A stretch of 64,000 nt of DNA from CAXXOK01 sp963663285 (GCA_963663285.2 CAXXNI010000002.1:1054001-1118000); one strand, 5' to 3'; shown: positions 8,196 to 16,166, numbered from the stretch's first letter. The notes: generated by a model not told the origin, from the sequence alone. Numbers and translations: made by a program.

Positions 8196-9970
8196 TTCGC
8201 CTGAACCCCTTCCTGAATCGCATTAAAGGGACAAACCTGCGCACACATGCCGCATCCGATGCACAGCGCCGGGTTGATAACCACTTGTTTTTCTCTGCGC
8301 TCAATGGCCGGGCAGGAAAGTTTCATGCAAGCACCGCAGTTTTTACAGCCGTCGATCACGTACGGCGGTTTCACCGTTTTGTCCAGCAGAGCGCAGGGAC
8401 GGCGGGCGATTATCACGCTAACTTCGTCGCGCGCTGTCTCTTCCCGCAGGGCCTGCTCCGTCTCTTTCAGGTTAAAGGGGTCCACAACGCGGATATGCTT
8501 GACCCCACAGCTTTCGCATAGTTTTTCCAGGTTTACAGCCGGTGCGGGATTGCCATGTATCTCCTTGCCGGAAGCCGGGTTTTGCTGATGCCCGGTCATG
8601 CCTGTAATGCGGTTATCCAGAATCAGAACCGTAATCGCTTCCTGATTGTAAACCGCATCTACCAGCGAGGTAATGCCGCTATGGATGAACGTACTGTCGC
8701 CCAGCACAGCCACAGTGTTTTTAGAAAATTCTTTTCCTTGCGCACGCTCAGCTCCGCCCGCCATGCCGATGCTGGCACCCATGCACAGGCACGCATCCAT
8801 TGCGGAAAGCGGCGGAAGTGCGGCCAGTGTATAGCAGCCAATATCGCCCATTACGCGCAAACCAAGCCGGTTAATATCATAAAACACACCACGGTGCGGG
8901 CAGCCGGGGCAAAGAACCGGCGGCCTTGCAGGCAGTTCCGCCGCATGATCCTCTGGCATGGCGACGTGTAAAACGGCGTTCTTAACGCGCTCAACGCTTA
9001 ACTCGCTTTGAATGCCGGTGAACTTTTTACCTTCACATGCGATGCCCGCCGCTTTCATATCTTTTTCGATGAGGCCTTCCAGCTCCTCTATCACAATCAG
9101 CTGATCCACTTTTTCCGCGAAGGCTTGGATTAATTTGATCGGCAGCGGATAGACCATACCCAGCTTGAGTGTGCTGGCATTGGGCATTGCATCGCGCACA
9201 TACTCGTAGCTCACGCCGCTGGTAACAACGCCGATGGACGTATCCCGGTATTTAATCACATTGACCGGCAGGCTATTAGCCGCTTCCGCTAAAAATTCCT
9301 CCCGTTTTTCAACCTGTAAATGACGCTTTCTGGCCATGCCGGGCATCATTACATATTTCATAGGGTCTTTTTTATAAGGCTTTGTGCCTATCTCATCACG
9401 CGCTTCCAGCACTACCGCGCTGCGTGCATGAGAAATGCGTGTGGTTAAGCGGATGAACATAGGGGTATCCAACTCTTCGCTCATCTGAAAAGCCAATTTG
9501 GTAAAGTCCTTGCATTCCTGACTATCGGATGGCTCCAGCATGGGTATATGCGCCGCGCGTGCATAATAGCGGCTGTCTTGCTCGTTCTGACTGGAGTGCA
9601 TAGCAGGATCATCCGCTACGCAGAGCACCATACCGCCGTTAACGCCGGTATATGCCGCCGTAAAAATCGGATCGGCCGCAACGTTTACGCCTACGTGCTT
9701 CATGCAGGTCATGGCACGGGCACCTGCCATCGCAGCGCCGAATGCGACTTCTGCGGCTACTTTTTCATTCGGCGCCCACTGTACATTCACTTCAGGGTAC
9801 GTGGCAATCGCCTCGGTAATCTCCGTACTGGGCGTACCCGGATAGCTGCTTACAACCTTAACGCCCGCTTCCCATGCGCCTCGGGCGACCGCTTCGTTGC
9901 CCAGCATCAGGCGGGTCTCCTCCTGCACGTTATCCCTTTCCTGCGATTGAATCAGATTCTTCTTCTCCAT
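8192..9970 (-). CDS. iorA: indolepyruvate ferredoxin oxidoreductase, alpha subunit
   Basis: The large catalytic subunit, 592 residues. N-terminal pyrimidine-binding domain (SSYPGTPSTEI near 40), a CPGCPHRG segment near 352, the thiamine diphosphate site (GDIGCYTLAALPPLSAMD and GDSTF), and a C-terminal ferredoxin domain with two 4Fe-4S motifs (CKNCGACMKLSCP and CIGCGMCAQVCPF). AAGGAG stands 8 bases before the ATG. It heads the operon iorA-iorB-paaK-ACT, which fits fermentation of aromatic amino acids. See the leader entry for possible regulation. Confidence 0.96.
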   Translation of the reverse strand: MEKKNLIQSQERDNVQEETRLMLGNEAVARGAWEAGVKVVSSYPGTPSTEITEAIATYPEVNVQWAPNEKVAAEVAFGAAMAGARAMTCMKHVGVNVAADPIFTAAYTGVNGGMVLCVADDPAMHSSQNEQDSRYYARAAHIPMLEPSDSQECKDFTKLAFQMSEELDTPMFIRLTTRISHARSAVVLEARDEIGTKPYKKDPMKYVMMPGMARKRHLQVEKREEFLAEAANSLPVNVIKYRDTSIGVVTSGVSYEYVRDAMPNASTLKLGMVYPLPIKLIQAFAEKVDQLIVIEELEGLIEKDMKAAGIACEGKKFTGIQSELSVERVKNAVLHVAMPEDHAAELPARPPVLCPGCPHRGVFYDINRLGLRVMGDIGCYTLAALPPLSAMDACLCMGASIGMAGGAERAQGKEFSKNTVAVLGDSTFIHSGITSLVDAVYNQEAITVLILDNRITGMTGHQQNPASGKEIHGNPAPAVNLEKLCESCGVKHIRVVDPFNLKETEQALREETARDEVSVIIARRPCALLDKTVKPPYVIDGCKNCGACMKLSCPAIERREKQVVINPALCIGCGMCAQVCPFNAIQEGVQAK

Positions 9971-10123
9971 CCCTGTTACTCCTTACATCCTGCCCATTTG
10001 CAAAACATGCAAACAGACGCAATACAAACTATGCTGCAGTTTATCCTATAAACAAACCCTATCGCTCATGCCGATTCACGCTTAACGCGCTCACGAACCG
10101 ATAGGATAAACATAATAATTATA
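9971..10123 (-). promoter_or_regulatory. iorA leader with a promoter and two alternative helices
   Basis: This is most of the gap between iorA and the divergent HTH gene. On the minus strand a TATAAT lies at 10123-10118 (no good -35 seen), predicting a start near 10111. The RNA would then begin with segment A (10111-10098). A pairs perfectly over 11 bases with segment C (10049-10039), and its CCTATCG part pairs instead over 7 bases with segment B (10064-10058). A small TTTGCA/TGCAAA hairpin stands upstream of the ribosome site. The rest of the gap (10124-10246) is AT-rich with nothing recognised. Confidence 0.5.
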
Positions 10124-10246
10124 ACAGCAATTTAAGTTTCGGGAAAGTTTTCCTGTTGTTTTTATCCCCTATTCTTCGTAACAATTTAAAATATTCTCGT
10201 TCTAATGCAGTACTTCAATTTTCCTTATAGAATCTAAAAAAAGCTA

Positions 10247-10275
10247 TTGACATATTCCCTATTATTCCTTATTAT
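10247..10275 (+). promoter_or_regulatory. promoter of the HTH-hydrolase pair
   Basis: TTGACA at 10247-10252, 17-base spacer, TATTAT at 10270-10275. The start of transcription falls near 10282, which rules out the upstream TTG at 10247 as a translation start. Confidence 0.8.
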
Positions 10276-10306
10276 TACCTTGTTAGTAATTTTAAGGAGT
10301 ATTTTT

Positions 10307-10759
10307 ATGGATGAGAAATATTACACCGTAGACCAATTATCTCAGATGCTGAGCATGCACCCAAAAACAATTCAGCGTTATATTCGGGAAGGAAAGCTAT
10401 GTGCAACTAAACTCGGTAAAAGCTGGCGGATATCCGGCCATGATCTCAGCCGGTTCACCGAGGAGAACCGCGTTACCGATAGTGATGTACAAAAAGATGA
10501 TTTGGAAGCAGTGTGCGTTCGTGCATCTGCTGTAGTTGATGTTAGTGTTCGCAGTTCGGATAGAGCAAGCCGCATCATTGATTCTCTGAATGCTGCTATG
10601 AATTTCAAACCACCGGAATATGGTCAAGCTTCAATGCATGCACAATATTTGGAACCGGATCATATGGTTCGTATTACACTCTGGGGTAACCTTCAATTCA
10701 TTTCAGCGGTTCTTGGCGCTATCGAAGTATTCACGCAGCAAAGGGAGGAAACAATATGA
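10307..10759 (+). CDS. HTH (excisionase/MerR-type) DNA-binding regulator
   Basis: A 150-residue protein. Residues 3-50 (YYTVDQLSQMLSMHPKTIQRYIREGKL, then WRISGHDLSRF) form the winged helix-turn-helix of the HTH_17/excisionase family. The C-terminal part (about 65-150) is of unknown fold and may bind a ligand or mediate dimerisation. AAGGAG is 8 bases before the ATG at 10307. Its stop overlaps the hydrolase start (ATGA), so the two are translationally coupled and it likely regulates its own operon. There are no recombinase genes nearby, so a true excisionase role is unlikely. Confidence 0.82.
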   Translation: MDEKYYTVDQLSQMLSMHPKTIQRYIREGKLCATKLGKSWRISGHDLSRFTEENRVTDSDVQKDDLEAVCVRASAVVDVSVRSSDRASRIIDSLNAAMNFKPPEYGQASMHAQYLEPDHMVRITLWGNLQFISAVLGAIEVFTQQREETI

Positions 10760-11589
10760 ATGTCTTTAAATCCATAGAAGGACAGGAGAAAATACGCGGG
10801 TACTATCAAAACATTTTAAACTTTTTCCCACTTGAGCAAAGGTATGTAGACACATCGTATGGTCAAACCTTTGTACTGGAGGCAGGAAGCAATGAAAATC
10901 CCGCAATGGTTCTTTTGCATGGCTCCTGCAGCAACAGCGCTGCATGGTTGGGTGATATGTCCGCCTTCGCTAAGCAATATCATGTTTTTGCTATCGATAT
11001 TCCGGGGGAACCGGGTAACAGCGTGGATAACCGCCTAAATTTCAAGACAAACGAGTATTCCTACTGGCTGAAAGAAGTGCTGGATGCACTTACAATCAAG
11101 AAAGCTGTAATCATTGGTAATTCAATGGGCGGCTGGTTAGCGCTGCATTTTTCTGCCACATATCCTAACCATACATCCGCGCTGGTGCTGCTTGCGCCGT
11201 CCGGGATTATACCGCCTAAACCGTCTTTCCTTACGCAAACTGCAGATATTGCCAGTAATACGGACCATGCAGAAGCTGTTACGGACGCAGTCGTAGGTGA
11301 TGCCGCTGTTCCCAAGGAAGTACTTGCATTTATGCACCTTGTAATGGAGAACTTCAACCCTGTAACATCTCCCCTTCCGCTGCTTACGGATGAGCAGATG
11401 CACTTGATGACTATGCCGGTGCTTTACATTGCAGGCACCAAGGATGTGACAACGGACGCTGAAAAAGCTGCACATCGGCTCGCCAATCTCGTGCCGCAAG
11501 CAGTCGTTTCCTTGAGCGAAGGCGCGCATGTGATTACGAGCGCGGCAGATCAGGTAATCCCATTCTTATCCAAGATAATACCAACATAA
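10756..11589 (+). CDS. alpha/beta hydrolase
   Basis: A 277-residue hydrolase. Seen: the oxyanion segment VLLHGSCSNSAAW (about 52-64), the nucleophile elbow IGNSMGGW (Ser near 123), an Asp in GTKDVTTD (about 228-235), and the catalytic His in SEGAHVI (near 259). Together these make a complete triad, so the enzyme should be active; the substrate cannot be told. There is no signal peptide. It is expressed with the HTH regulator directly upstream. Confidence 0.88.
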   Translation: MNVFKSIEGQEKIRGYYQNILNFFPLEQRYVDTSYGQTFVLEAGSNENPAMVLLHGSCSNSAAWLGDMSAFAKQYHVFAIDIPGEPGNSVDNRLNFKTNEYSYWLKEVLDALTIKKAVIIGNSMGGWLALHFSATYPNHTSALVLLAPSGIIPPKPSFLTQTADIASNTDHAEAVTDAVVGDAAVPKEVLAFMHLVMENFNPVTSPLPLLTDEQMHLMTMPVLYIAGTKDVTTDAEKAAHRLANLVPQAVVSLSEGAHVITSAADQVIPFLSKIIPT

Positions 11590-11609
11590 AGCTGATTTAA
11601 AAGAACAGA

Positions 11610-11647
11610 CGAGCTACTCCCATCGCTATCAGATCGGGAGTAGCTCG
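11610..11647 (+). terminator. terminator of the HTH-hydrolase operon
   Basis: A 12-bp inverted repeat (11610-11621 with 11636-11647) followed by ATTTGTT. The T tract is short. Confidence 0.7.
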
Positions 11648-11691
11648 ATTTGTTCACTTTACGCTGAAACCCGTGCGGAACTAAATATGCA

Positions 11692-11721
11692 AAAAGCGCG
11701 GAACTCTCGTTCCGCGCTTTT
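11692..11721 (-). terminator. terminator of rpsF-ssb-rpsR
   Basis: A 13-bp inverted repeat (11692-11704 with 11709-11721, loop TCTC), ending in CTTTTTGC on the minus strand 10 bases after the rpsR stop. Confidence 0.9.
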
Positions 11722-11731
11722 GAATGCTGAT

Positions 11732-11986
11732 CTACTCTACCGAATAGGGCATCAGCGCGATGGCACGCGCGCGCTTGATGGCTTCGGAAAGCTGACGCTG
11801 ATGTTTGGCGCAATTGCCGCTCATACGACGGGGCATAATCTTGCCACGTTCGTTCACGAAACGGCGAAGGCGGTTTACATCTTTATAATCAATGTATTCG
11901 ATCTTATCCACACAGAAGCTGCACACCTTACGGCGAGGCTTGCGTCCGCGGGGACGAGGCCGTCTTTCTCCACGATCATCTGGCAT
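11732..11986 (-). CDS. rpsR: 30S ribosomal protein S18
   Basis: S18 binds 16S rRNA together with S6 on the platform of the small subunit. The 84-residue protein has the basic N-terminus (RRPRPRGRKPRRKVCSFC) and the family core DYKDVNRLRRFVNERGKI followed by PRRMSGNCAKHQRQL. GGAGG lies upstream of the ATG. Third gene of the conserved rpsF-ssb-rpsR operon, 24 bases after ssb. The three cysteines (two in CSFC) are of the zinc-binding-like type of some S18 paralogues. Confidence 0.97.
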   Translation of the reverse strand: MPDDRGERRPRPRGRKPRRKVCSFCVDKIEYIDYKDVNRLRRFVNERGKIMPRRMSGNCAKHQRQLSEAIKRARAIALMPYSVE

Positions 11987-12010
11987 GAGCTGTACCTCCT
12001 TTACTGAGCT

Positions 12011-12442
12011 TTAGAAGGGCAAATCGTCATCGTCCACTTCCGCAAACCCGGTTTCCTTTTTACTGGAGGCATTCCCGGCGCCGGTATTCATACCGCCTAC
12101 CGCACCTGCCTGATCATCCGCACGGGTGGAGAGAAATTCTACATCCTCTGCGGTTATATCCAGAGAAAAACGAGTGCCGCTGCCATCTTTAGCCTCGTAA
12201 CTGCTAACCGACACGGGGCCGACCACAGCCACTTTACGGCCTTTGGCAAGATAGCGCTGGCAAATATCGCCCAGCTTATTCCATGCCGAAACACGGAAAA
12301 AATCAGCTTCGGGTTGATTTGCGTTTTGGGACGAGCGACGGCGATTAACCGCAACGGTAAAGGAGCATACAGTGCTTCCGCTTGTTACCGTGCGAGTCTC
12401 GGGGTCGCGCGTGAGATTGCCGATAATAGTAAGTTTGTTCAT
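12011..12442 (-). CDS. ssb: single-stranded DNA-binding protein
   Basis: Binds single-stranded DNA at forks and repair sites. The 143-residue protein has the OB fold (MNKLTIIGNLTRDPETR to about 105) and the acidic C-terminal tip DDDDLPF that recruits partner proteins. The linker is short and rich in Gly and Ala. It lies between rpsF and rpsR, the usual Bacillota order. Confidence 0.97.
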   Translation of the reverse strand: MNKLTIIGNLTRDPETRTVTSGSTVCSFTVAVNRRRSSQNANQPEADFFRVSAWNKLGDICQRYLAKGRKVAVVGPVSVSSYEAKDGSGTRFSLDITAEDVEFLSTRADDQAGAVGGMNTGAGNASSKKETGFAEVDDDDLPF

Positions 12443-12456
12443 CTACCTGTTCCCCC

Positions 12457-12894
12457 TTATTCAGCGGGCGTTTCTGTAGCCTCTTCGGCAGGAGCCGGTG
12501 CAGCAGCAGGGGCTGGCGCAACAGCGGGGGCCGGAGCAACAACAGCTGCCGGAGCGGCAACGGGAGCGACGGGGCGCACGGGGCGCGGCTTAACGCTCTG
12601 CTTCTTTTCCTCCAGCTTAATGTTCAGGTAGCGAAGAATCTTGTCGTTAATCTGCAGATTACGCTCGATCTCCTTGTTCTGTTCGCCGGTGCCCTTGAAG
12701 GTCACCTGCACGTACCAGCCTTCCCACATATCATCGATTGCGTAGGCAAGGCGGCGTTTCCCCCAGCTCTCATCAACCTTCTCGATTTCGTTGCCGTTCT
12801 GCTTGATCAACTCGGTGAACTTTTCAATCAGTTCCTTACGGGCAGCTTCTTCCAGCGAAACGTTGATGATGTAAGTGAGTTCGTATCTGTTCAT
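12457..12894 (-). CDS. rpsF: 30S ribosomal protein S6 with Ala-Pro-rich tail
   Basis: S6 partners S18 on the 30S platform. Residues 1-97 are a normal S6 (MNRYELTYIINVSLEE, then WGKRRLAYAIDDMWEGWYVQVTF). About 45 extra residues follow, made of repeats of AP, VAP and PA and ending EEATETPAE. The family usually stops near 95-100. The ATG at 12894 has AGGAGG 8 bases upstream; an earlier GTG overlaps that site. First gene of rpsF-ssb-rpsR. Confidence 0.96.
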   Translation of the reverse strand: MNRYELTYIINVSLEEAARKELIEKFTELIKQNGNEIEKVDESWGKRRLAYAIDDMWEGWYVQVTFKGTGEQNKEIERNLQINDKILRYLNIKLEEKKQSVKPRPVRPVAPVAAPAAVVAPAPAVAPAPAAAPAPAEEATETPAE

Positions 12895-12964
12895 TCCTTT
12901 CACCTCCTCTTGGACTTATGGCGCCGCAGCATACTTGTGCAGCGCAAGGATGTGCCAATTAAAG

Positions 12965-12993
12965 ATTATACCAACATTTCCAGTGAAGCGCAA
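12965..12993 (-). promoter_or_regulatory. promoter and leader of rpsF
   Basis: TTGCGC at 12993-12988, 17 bases, TATAAT at 12970-12965. The leader of about 65 bases holds a GC-rich hairpin with an asymmetric bulge (about 12921-12945). S6:S18 is known to bind its own leader in many bacteria through a bulged hairpin; I could not confirm the conserved CCG loop here. Confidence 0.7.
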
Positions 12994-13098
12994 GCTTTTT
13001 CCTGAATATTTGGACAATTTATCGTTCCAAGCCACAATTTTAACGCGGAAGCCTCTCCATATAATGTTTATGAATCATAGAAGCATACAACGTTTGAA

Positions 13099-13127
13099 TT
13101 GCTTTTTCGTATTGTTTGCTGTAAAAT
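13099..13127 (+). promoter_or_regulatory. promoter of darA-holB-ricT
   Basis: TTGCTT at 13099-13104, 17 bases, TAAAAT at 13122-13127, then a strong GGGAGG ribosome site before the ATG at 13162. Confidence 0.65.
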
Positions 13128-13161
13128 ATGGATGAGAGAACAAAGAAGGGAGGACGAGCAT

Positions 13162-13491
13162 ATGAAGCTTATTATCGCGATTGTACAGGACGAGGATTCA
13201 TCCCGATTGATCGAGGAACTGATGACGGCCGGGTTCAGCGTAACCAAACTGGCCACAACCGGCGGCTTCCTGCGCGCAGGCAACACAACGTTGCTGGCAG
13301 GCGTTGAAGATGACCGTTTTCAGGCCGCGATGGATGTAATTGAAGCCGTTTGCAAGAGCCGCAAGCAGATTGCCGCCTCACCCGTTTCAATGGTTGGCGT
13401 ACCCGGCGCTTATACGCCCTACCCCATTGAGGTCGTGGTCGGCGGCGCTACCATCTTCGTGCTGACCGTGGATCAATTCCTGAAACTGTAA
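13162..13491 (+). CDS. darA: cyclic-di-AMP receptor DarA (PII-like)
   Basis: DarA is the PII-like protein that binds cyclic-di-AMP in Bacillota; its downstream target is not settled. The 109-residue protein matches the family along its length: MKLIIAIVQDEDS, KLATTGGFLRAGNTTLLAGVEDDR, and the end PIEVVVGGATIFVLTVDQF. The frame is open 21 codons further upstream, but the conserved N-terminus, AGGGAGG site and promoter place the start at 13162. The darA-holB-ricT order is as in Bacillus, without yaaR. Confidence 0.95.
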   Translation: MKLIIAIVQDEDSSRLIEELMTAGFSVTKLATTGGFLRAGNTTLLAGVEDDRFQAAMDVIEAVCKSRKQIAASPVSMVGVPGAYTPYPIEVVVGGATIFVLTVDQFLKL

Positions 13492-13512
13492 TGGGCGGAA
13501 AGGGATTTCAAA

Positions 13513-14529
13513 TTGCAAGCCAATAGCAATAACGCGGGCGTATTGCCCGCGTTTATGGATTATCCGGCACTTGGCGGCGGCTATCAGCTTCTTTGGCAAT
13601 TGGCGCAAACCGGTGCCATGACCCACGCAATTTTATTGGCGGGGCCTGCCGGCGTAGGCAAAGCAACCTTTGCACGCACGATAGCAGCGATGCGCTTTTG
13701 TGAATCGTCCTCAATGCCCTGCGGGCAATGCGATGGCTGCCGCCGGGTCTATACGGGAAATGAACCGGATTTAATTGAGATATTTTCTCAGAACGGCAAA
13801 CCCATCCCAATTGATATAATCCGGGATACCATTGCGCAGATTTCTCGCCATTCCTTTGGAGTTGGCAGCCGCGTTGTGTTGATTGAACCGGTGGAAAAGC
13901 TAACACCCGCAGCGCAAAACTGCCTGCTTAAGTCACTGGAAGAACCGCCCGCAGATGTGTTATTCTTATTGTGCGCGCATGAACCCTCCGCGTTATTAGG
14001 CACGATCGCCTCGCGTTGCGCCAATATCCGCCTTGCTCCCTGGCCGGACGAGAAGATTGAAAGCACGCTGCAGGTGAAAGGATACTCTGGCGAAGCGATT
14101 CATGCCGTATTACCGCGAGCAGGCGGTGTCATCGGTTCGGCCGTAGCCATGTTGGAAGACGAAGCTGGTCAAAGCGAGCTGCAAAGCATAATTGAGCGCA
14201 TACTCACCTGTGCCAAGGATGCGGATGTCGTCAGCCTGAGCACAGCACTCAAGGATGACCGGGATGGTGCTACCCAAACGCTAACCGCGTTGGAAAACGC
14301 ATTTCATATGGCGCTGATGGCGCAAGCTGGTTTGCTGAACGCACAAACCATTCGCAGCAGCGCCCTGCGCAGCTGGTGCGAGCATAGCTCCGCACAGGAT
14401 CTAACAACGCTTATTCAGGCCGTGTTCGATACGCGCAAGCGCCGCCAAAGCCAGGTGAACTGGCAGGCGGGCATCGACCACCTGTTAATTACAATCTTGG
14501 AGGCAAAAACCAGATGGCAACAATTATAG
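13513..14529 (+). CDS. holB: DNA polymerase III delta-prime subunit
   Basis: Part of the clamp loader that places the sliding clamp on DNA. The 338-residue AAA+ protein has a P-loop GPAGVGKATFA (near 44-54), a zinc-binding group CGQCDGC (near 71-77), and the SRC sensor segment ASRCANIRL. The P-loop has GKA instead of GKT or GKS; delta-prime does not hydrolyse ATP in the characterised loaders, so this is acceptable. The start is TTG after GGAAAGGG. The end overlaps ricT by 16 bases. Confidence 0.93.
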   Translation: MQANSNNAGVLPAFMDYPALGGGYQLLWQLAQTGAMTHAILLAGPAGVGKATFARTIAAMRFCESSSMPCGQCDGCRRVYTGNEPDLIEIFSQNGKPIPIDIIRDTIAQISRHSFGVGSRVVLIEPVEKLTPAAQNCLLKSLEEPPADVLFLLCAHEPSALLGTIASRCANIRLAPWPDEKIESTLQVKGYSGEAIHAVLPRAGGVIGSAVAMLEDEAGQSELQSIIERILTCAKDADVVSLSTALKDDRDGATQTLTALENAFHMALMAQAGLLNAQTIRSSALRSWCEHSSAQDLTTLIQAVFDTRKRRQSQVNWQAGIDHLLITILEAKTRWQQL

Positions 14530-15617
14530 GCGTCCGCTTTAAGAACGCCGGAAAACTATACTACTTTGATCCGGGCTCCCTGTGGCCGCAACCCGGCGAT
14601 TTCGTTATTGTGGAAACAGCCCGCGGCATGGAATATGGCGAGGTGATTACGGGCGTTCGGGAAGTGAGCGACGACCTGATTACCCCTCCGCTGAAAACCA
14701 TCTTGCGGATTGCGGATGAGCATGACGCAAAGCATGCAGTTGAAAACGAAGCCTACGAAAAGGAAGCTTATCAGATTTGTTTGCGGAAAATTGAGGATCA
14801 CAAGCTGGATATGAAGCTGGTAGGCGTTGAGCAGACGTTTGATAACGCAAAGCTCTTGTTCTACTTCACCGCCAACGGGCGGGTCGATTTCCGTTCGCTG
14901 GTCAAAGATCTCGCTTCGGTTTTCCGCACCCGCATTGAGCTGCGCCAGATTGGCGTTCGCGACGAAGCGAAAATGCTCGGCGGCCTCGGGCCCTGTGGAC
15001 GCCCATTGTGCTGCGGCACCTTCCTGGGCGATTTTCAGCCCGTTTCCATCAAAATGGCGAAGGAGCAAAACCTTTCGCTTAACCCCACCAAAATATCCGG
15101 CGTGTGCGGGCGTTTAATGTGCTGCCTCAAATTTGAGGAAGAGCATTACGAGCAAACCCGTAAAAACATGCCCAAAATCGGAAAAGAAGTAGAAACACCG
15201 GAAGGTTTCGGTACGGTAATCGATTTAAATGTGCTCAAAGAAACCGTTACCGTTCGCATCCGCAAAGGAGACAACTCCGAGCTGAAGATTTGGCCGGTTA
15301 CCGAAATCAGCTGGTTCCGTCCGCCCCAGCCCGCTTCGCCAAAGCCGCCGAAAGAGGGCGAGAAACCACAGCGCCGGCAACCCCGCAAGGATAGCCGTGT
15401 GGCCGGCGAAGCGCCGGAGGAAAGCGCTTTGAACGCAACAGCTAATCCACAGGAGGATGCCGTACCGGAAGATGCTTCAATAAATGATGATACCCTCATA
15501 ACGCCGGACGAAGCCGTTTACGAGCATGAACCGCTTTCAGAAGAGCTGGAACCGGATAACCATATCTCCAGCTGGCAAAAAGCAGTACAAGACGCTTTGA
15601 AAAACGCTTCGGATTAA
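14514..15617 (+). CDS. ricT: RicT / PSP1-domain protein
   Basis: RicT (YaaT) acts with RicA and RicF, through Fe-S clusters, as a specificity factor for RNase Y in Bacillus, affecting mRNA processing, sporulation and competence. The 367-residue protein has the PSP1 core to about 260 with the cysteines seen in the family: GPCGRPLCCGTF and GVCGRLMCCLKFE. The C-terminal 100 residues are a low-complexity, Pro- and Glu-rich tail. It overlaps holB. No ricA or ricF gene is in the window. Confidence 0.93.
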   Translation: MATIIGVRFKNAGKLYYFDPGSLWPQPGDFVIVETARGMEYGEVITGVREVSDDLITPPLKTILRIADEHDAKHAVENEAYEKEAYQICLRKIEDHKLDMKLVGVEQTFDNAKLLFYFTANGRVDFRSLVKDLASVFRTRIELRQIGVRDEAKMLGGLGPCGRPLCCGTFLGDFQPVSIKMAKEQNLSLNPTKISGVCGRLMCCLKFEEEHYEQTRKNMPKIGKEVETPEGFGTVIDLNVLKETVTVRIRKGDNSELKIWPVTEISWFRPPQPASPKPPKEGEKPQRRQPRKDSRVAGEAPEESALNATANPQEDAVPEDASINDDTLITPDEAVYEHEPLSEELEPDNHISSWQKAVQDALKNASD

Positions 15618-15714
15618 CAAGTGTTAGTATTGCAAATTCAAGTTCTGCGTGGTATGATTGGCTTGCCTTGTTCGATGATCGAACAACGATAAAAACCAAT
15701 GGAGGTGACAGACC

Positions 15715-15885
15715 TTGGCATACAAGATTACTGATGATTGCATCAGCTGCGGAGCTTGCATTTCTGAATGCGCGGTAGACGCAATTTCCGAAGGCGACAG
15801 CAAGTACGAAATCGACGCCGATAAGTGCATCGAATGCGGCGCTTGCGCGGATGTTTGCCCGGTGGGCGCTCCCGTACAGGAATAA
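15715..15885 (+). CDS. 2[4Fe-4S] ferredoxin
   Basis: A small electron carrier of 56 residues. Two cluster motifs are seen: CISCGACISEC (residues 9-19) and CIECGACADVCP (38-49). In the first, the usual proline after the fourth cysteine is alanine. The start is TTG at 15715, 8 bases after GGAGGTG. It is a single gene with its own terminator, 97 bases after ricT. It may accept electrons from IorAB and other oxidoreductases; that partner is inferred. Confidence 0.95.
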   Translation: MAYKITDDCISCGACISECAVDAISEGDSKYEIDADKCIECGACADVCPVGAPVQE

Positions 15886-15892
15886 GCAAAGC

Positions 15893-15920
15893 AAAGCGTC
15901 GGGTATTCCCGGCGCTTTTT
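15893..15920 (+). terminator. terminator of the ferredoxin gene
   Basis: An 11-bp stem (15893-15903 with 15908-15918, one T-G pair, loop TATT) ending in CGCTTTTT. Confidence 0.9.
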
Positions 15921-15999
15921 GCGTATACAGCTTTTCAATTTATAGGTATCAAAGCAATCACATTTTACCGCAAATAACGGAAAAACGCCATTTTCAGGC

Positions 16000-16028
16000 T
16001 TGACATTCAAGCCGAAATCAGTTATACT
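16000..16028 (+). promoter_or_regulatory. promoter of tRNA-Trp
   Basis: TTGACA at 16000-16005, 17 bases, TATACT at 16023-16028. The 15 bases ending with the -35 box (TTTTCAGGCTTGACA, 15991-16005) recur exactly at 61031-61045, before the tRNA-Arg group. Confidence 0.9.
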
Positions 16029-16044
16029 TGCACTCGTGTTCTGA

Positions 16045-16118
16045 AGGGGCATGGTGTAATGGTAACACGTGGGTCTCCAAAACCTTTGTTGAGGGTTCGA
16101 GTCCTTCTGCCCCTGCCA
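16045..16118 (+). tRNA. tRNA-Trp (CCA)
   Basis: 74 bases including an encoded CCA end. The acceptor stem AGGGGCA/TGCCCCT is perfect, the D arm is GTGT/ACAC, the T arm has GGTTCGAGTCC, and the anticodon CCA is at 16077-16079. The top of the anticodon stem has a T-T mismatch. Discriminator G fits tryptophan. Confidence 0.97.
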
Positions 16119-16120
16119 CA

Positions 16121-16166
16121 GTGGGTTGTCTAGCTTAGTGCAGATGGCTCACTTTTTTTATTTTTC
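16121..16166 (+). terminator. terminator of tRNA-Trp
   Basis: An 11-bp stem rich in G-U pairs (16121-16131 with 16142-16152, loop of 10) followed by TTTTTTTATTTTT. Confidence 0.88.

Noticed and set aside
10058..10070. Twelve bases TATCGCTCATGC shared with about 43958-43969
   Set aside because: One copy is in the iorA leader, the other just after tig; there is no common structure around them and chance is a sufficient explanation.
10247..10306. An upstream TTG start that would add 20 hydrophobic residues to the HTH protein
   Set aside because: The TTG is itself part of the -35 box, so it would not be transcribed from this promoter, and the ATG at 10307 has a good ribosome site.
10307..10759. 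A mobile element indicated by the excisionase-type HTH
   Set aside because: No integrase, transposase, terminal repeat or attachment site is nearby; this HTH type is common in ordinary regulators.
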